Assembly (NCBI GenBank): GCA_023134675.1
Contig: JAGLUQ010000008.1
Coordinates: forward strand, 1-13,910
Length of the DNA: 13,910 bases
From: Candidatus Aenigmatarchaeota archaeon
GTDB lineage: Archaea; EX4484-52; GLR71
Direction of reading: 5' to 3'
The position numbers and the translations under genes were made by a program. Below the pieces are notes generated by a model. That model saw only the letters and a program-made list of their open reading frames with translations. It was not told the DNA's origin and did no database searches. Shown here in pieces: positions 12,449-13,910 of the stretch; the stretch's first letter is position 1; every line of letters begins with the position of its first letter.

Positions 12449-12504
12449 TCCAATATATATAGTTTTCTCTTTTAGTAACAAAAATATAACCCTCCAATAT
12501 ATAT
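12449..12504. repeat. Two copies of TCCAATATATAT
   Basis: Identical 12-mers at 12449-12460 and 12493-12504 in the divergent promoter zone between the membrane protein operon and the regulator gene. Either could hold a TATA box for the minus-strand operon, or they could be regulator sites. Confidence 0.4.
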
Positions 12505-12532
12505 CAATATAGAAATTATACATAAAGGTTAA

Positions 12533-12541
12533 TTATATAAA
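12533..12541 (+). promoter_or_regulatory. TATA box of the XRE regulator gene
   Basis: TTATATAAA, centred about 27 bases before the ATG at 12564, with no SD; probably leaderless. Confidence 0.5.
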
Positions 12542-12563
12542 CAATAAGTGCTAATATTTATCT

Positions 12564-13079
12564 ATGGGTTACAAGGATGTCATAAGATCTGCGATGATAT
12601 CAAACGATGCTTTTGTGGAGTCTCTCAAGAAGGATATGGATTCTACAGGTGTATCTATAAAGAAGATATCAGAGATATCAAATGTCCCTGTATCTACCCT
12701 GTACAAGATAATGTCTGGCGAGAGGAGCGACCCTCAGCTGTCAACATTCAGGCAGATAATATTTGCATTAAGAAAGATGGAAGGGAAGGATGTCTACAAT
12801 AATATGGTCGCAATTGTCGCTTCTACAGCAGTCATAGACAACTTCACAAAACCAAATCTTGAGGGTGTACACATAAAAGGATACATAGCTGCATCTTACG
12901 AGGAAGTCATAGTCGCTTCGGTAAGGGCAGAAAAGGACGGCGCGAAAGCTATAGTATGTGCACCTATAATGGCGGGACTGATAGAGAAGCTGATCAACAT
13001 CCCGGTCGTCGGCCTGAAGCCGTCAGAGGTTGAGATAGAGTCTGCTCTTGATATAGCGATAAAAAAAGCAGGAAACTAA
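12564..13079 (+). CDS. XRE-type regulator with PrpR_N-like sensor domain
   Basis: 171-residue DNA-binding protein. Residues about 17-70 hold a helix-turn-helix of the Cro/C1 type: GVSIKKISEISNVPVSTLYKIMSGERSDPQLSTFRQII, with the recognition helix around VPVSTLYKIM. The following part (about 85-171) ends in GAKAIVCAPIMAGLIEKLINIPVVGLKPSEVEIESALDIAIKKA. This is the pattern of the last third of the PrpR N-terminal sensor domain (…GADVIVSRGGTA…IPVVEI…), a small-molecule binding fold that senses carboxylates in bacterial PrpR. The combination of XRE and this domain is known in archaea, but the ligand is not visible here. It is divergent from the membrane protein operon and may control it and itself. 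It is not linked to any propionate gene in the window. Confidence 0.82.
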   Translation: MGYKDVIRSAMISNDAFVESLKKDMDSTGVSIKKISEISNVPVSTLYKIMSGERSDPQLSTFRQIIFALRKMEGKDVYNNMVAIVASTAVIDNFTKPNLEGVHIKGYIAASYEEVIVASVRAEKDGAKAIVCAPIMAGLIEKLINIPVVGLKPSEVEIESALDIAIKKAGN

Positions 13080-13152
13080 GATTAAATTATAGTTGATATA
13101 GTTACAAAATACACAAATTTAATCAAAAATCACTAATACAATTTCTCGATAA

Positions 13153-13910
13153 TCATATTATATTCATGGCAGAACTTATCATCCCGCCAAATATCACGCT
13201 GACAATAGAAAGCACAATTACATACATTATTACACCTATCAGAACAACCTGCCAGATGAGATCATTCTGTTTGACAGGGTCATCTCCCTCATTTATTTTT
13301 GTTATGAATATTGAAAGGAGTATCAGTATCTCAATCACATAGATGCCGACAACAAGCTGAAGAACCCATGGTGGTGTTGCAGCATCAATTGATATCATGC
13401 TCTCGATAGGGTTTGATCCTGCAAGGGCGGCCGTGTTCAAGTCATCCATCTTTGCCTGTATATTCATCATCATCGTCATGATTATCTGGGCTGTGGAGAC
13501 GACCACTCCTGTTATAATAGGTACAAGGATAAATGCCTGAAATTTCATAGAGCTTGTTGTTTCGGAAAGTATGTCATCAATCTTCTCCTGTGTCGTTCTT
13601 ATGTTGCGCAGGTATTCAGATATGATAAGCATCGTCATGGCTGTGGCTTTTGTCCCTTTTTCAACAGCTTCGCTTATTGACTGCATTACTGTCTTTATCA
13701 GCTTTGACGGGTAATAGAAAAGTGCGCCGTATTTAGGGTCAAAAAGTGACTGGTGGAATGTCATGTTCAGCTGGCTCATATTTTTGACAGTTACCCTCAA
13801 TAGCCCTGATATTTCAAGGTCTGCAGTGTCTTCTTGAGCTTTTGATAGCGATAGCTCAAGCGGTATGCCTCCTGCAAGCCTGTTTCCTAGTGCGAAAAGC
13901 GCAGACTCAA
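13153..13910 (-). CDS. TadC/FlaJ-type type II secretion platform protein, C-terminal part
   Basis: The frame runs unbroken to the right edge, so the TTG at 13800 is an ordinary leucine inside the protein. The visible 250 or so residues begin ALFALGNRLAGGIPLELSLSKAQ, the typical start of the second T2SSF domain, followed by a helix-rich cytoplasmic region (LRNIRTTQEKIDDILSETTSSMKFQAF). Two hydrophobic hairpins follow, VPIITGVVVSTAQIIMTMMM and two segments at the end (about 185-210 and 220-245). Such proteins are the inner-membrane platform of archaella and type IV pili, working with an ATPase not seen in the window. Which system it belongs to cannot be decided. It ends with TGA at 13153, convergent with the XRE regulator. 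Confidence 0.85.
   Translation of the reverse strand, partial: ESALFALGNRLAGGIPLELSLSKAQEDTADLEISGLLRVTVKNMSQLNMTFHQSLFDPKYGALFYYPSKLIKTVMQSISEAVEKGTKATAMTMLIISEYLRNIRTTQEKIDDILSETTSSMKFQAFILVPIITGVVVSTAQIIMTMMMNIQAKMDDLNTAALAGSNPIESMISIDAATPPWVLQLVVGIYVIEILILLSIFITKINEGDDPVKQNDLIWQVVLIGVIMYVIVLSIVSVIFGGMISSAMNII

Noticed and set aside
12548..12802. 84-codon plus-strand frame overlapping the XRE gene
   Set aside because: It shares most of its span with the better supported regulator in another frame and lacks a TATA box or SD of its own.
1..13910. CRISPR array, rRNA, defence island or complete transposon
   Set aside because: No regularly spaced repeats, no rRNA-like stretch, no nuclease or transposase gene. 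The only mobile trace is the small non-autonomous element.

Overview
The window looks archaeal. It carries the archaeal/eukaryotic ribosomal protein eS17, a divergently placed NOP5-fibrillarin pair (the protein core of box C/D RNA-guided methylation), a geranylgeranyl-reductase-family flavoenzyme typical of ether-lipid makers, and an inositol-3-phosphate synthase. Several genes have a TATA box about 25-28 bases before the start codon (leaderless). Others have a GGTGAT-type Shine-Dalgarno (SD) site. The DNA is AT-rich and the proteins are compact, which suggests a small-genome archaeon, possibly of DPANN type. The lineage is inference and cannot be fixed from sequence reading alone.

Layout. 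1-811: end of an unrecognised, highly charged helical protein cut by the window edge. 885-2585: an accessory-looking AT-rich block on the minus strand. It holds a half-length DUF4013-like membrane protein, a DUF4282-like membrane protein, a 149-bp MITE-like insertion with an 8-bp target duplication, a TM2-domain protein with a C-terminal OB-like domain, and a 21-codon small ORF. 2585-4836: an ABC-2 exporter (permease and ATPase overlapping by 4 bp). 4967-5980: geranylgeranyl reductase family protein. 6083-7222: inositol-3-phosphate synthase. 7331-7747: GNAT acetyltransferase. 7879-8103: small alpha/beta protein. 8192-8824: MscS-type TM-helix membrane protein. 9025-9216: eS17, divergent from NOP5-fibrillarin (9292-11003). 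11009-12309: a two-gene minus-strand unit with a divergent phosphoribosyltransferase-like protein and a membrane protein that appears to start at AUA behind a perfect SD site and a structured leader. 12564-13079: XRE regulator with a PrpR_N-like sensor domain. 13153-13910: C-terminal part of a TadC/FlaJ-type pilus or archaellum platform protein.

How the parts relate. NOP5 and fibrillarin are almost certainly co-translated and assemble together on guide RNAs. The reductase and the inositol-phosphate synthase could both feed archaeal lipid synthesis (saturated isoprenoid chains; inositol head group), but they are convergent and not one operon. The ABC pair forms one exporter. Many first-in-frame starts are wrong by a few codons. 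TATA and SD positions place the likely starts of the ATPase, inositol synthase, acetyltransferase, MscS-like protein, eS17 and PRT-like genes further downstream, and the start of the 11845-12309 gene further upstream.

Most worth a second look: the MITE at 1552-1700; the AUA start or possible frameshift with a structured leader at 12300-12431; three minus-strand genes whose stop codon sits in the loop of a terminal hairpin; and the 21-codon ORF with its own promoter and SD. I see no CRISPR array, rRNA or tRNA, and no gene-free stretch over 300 bases.
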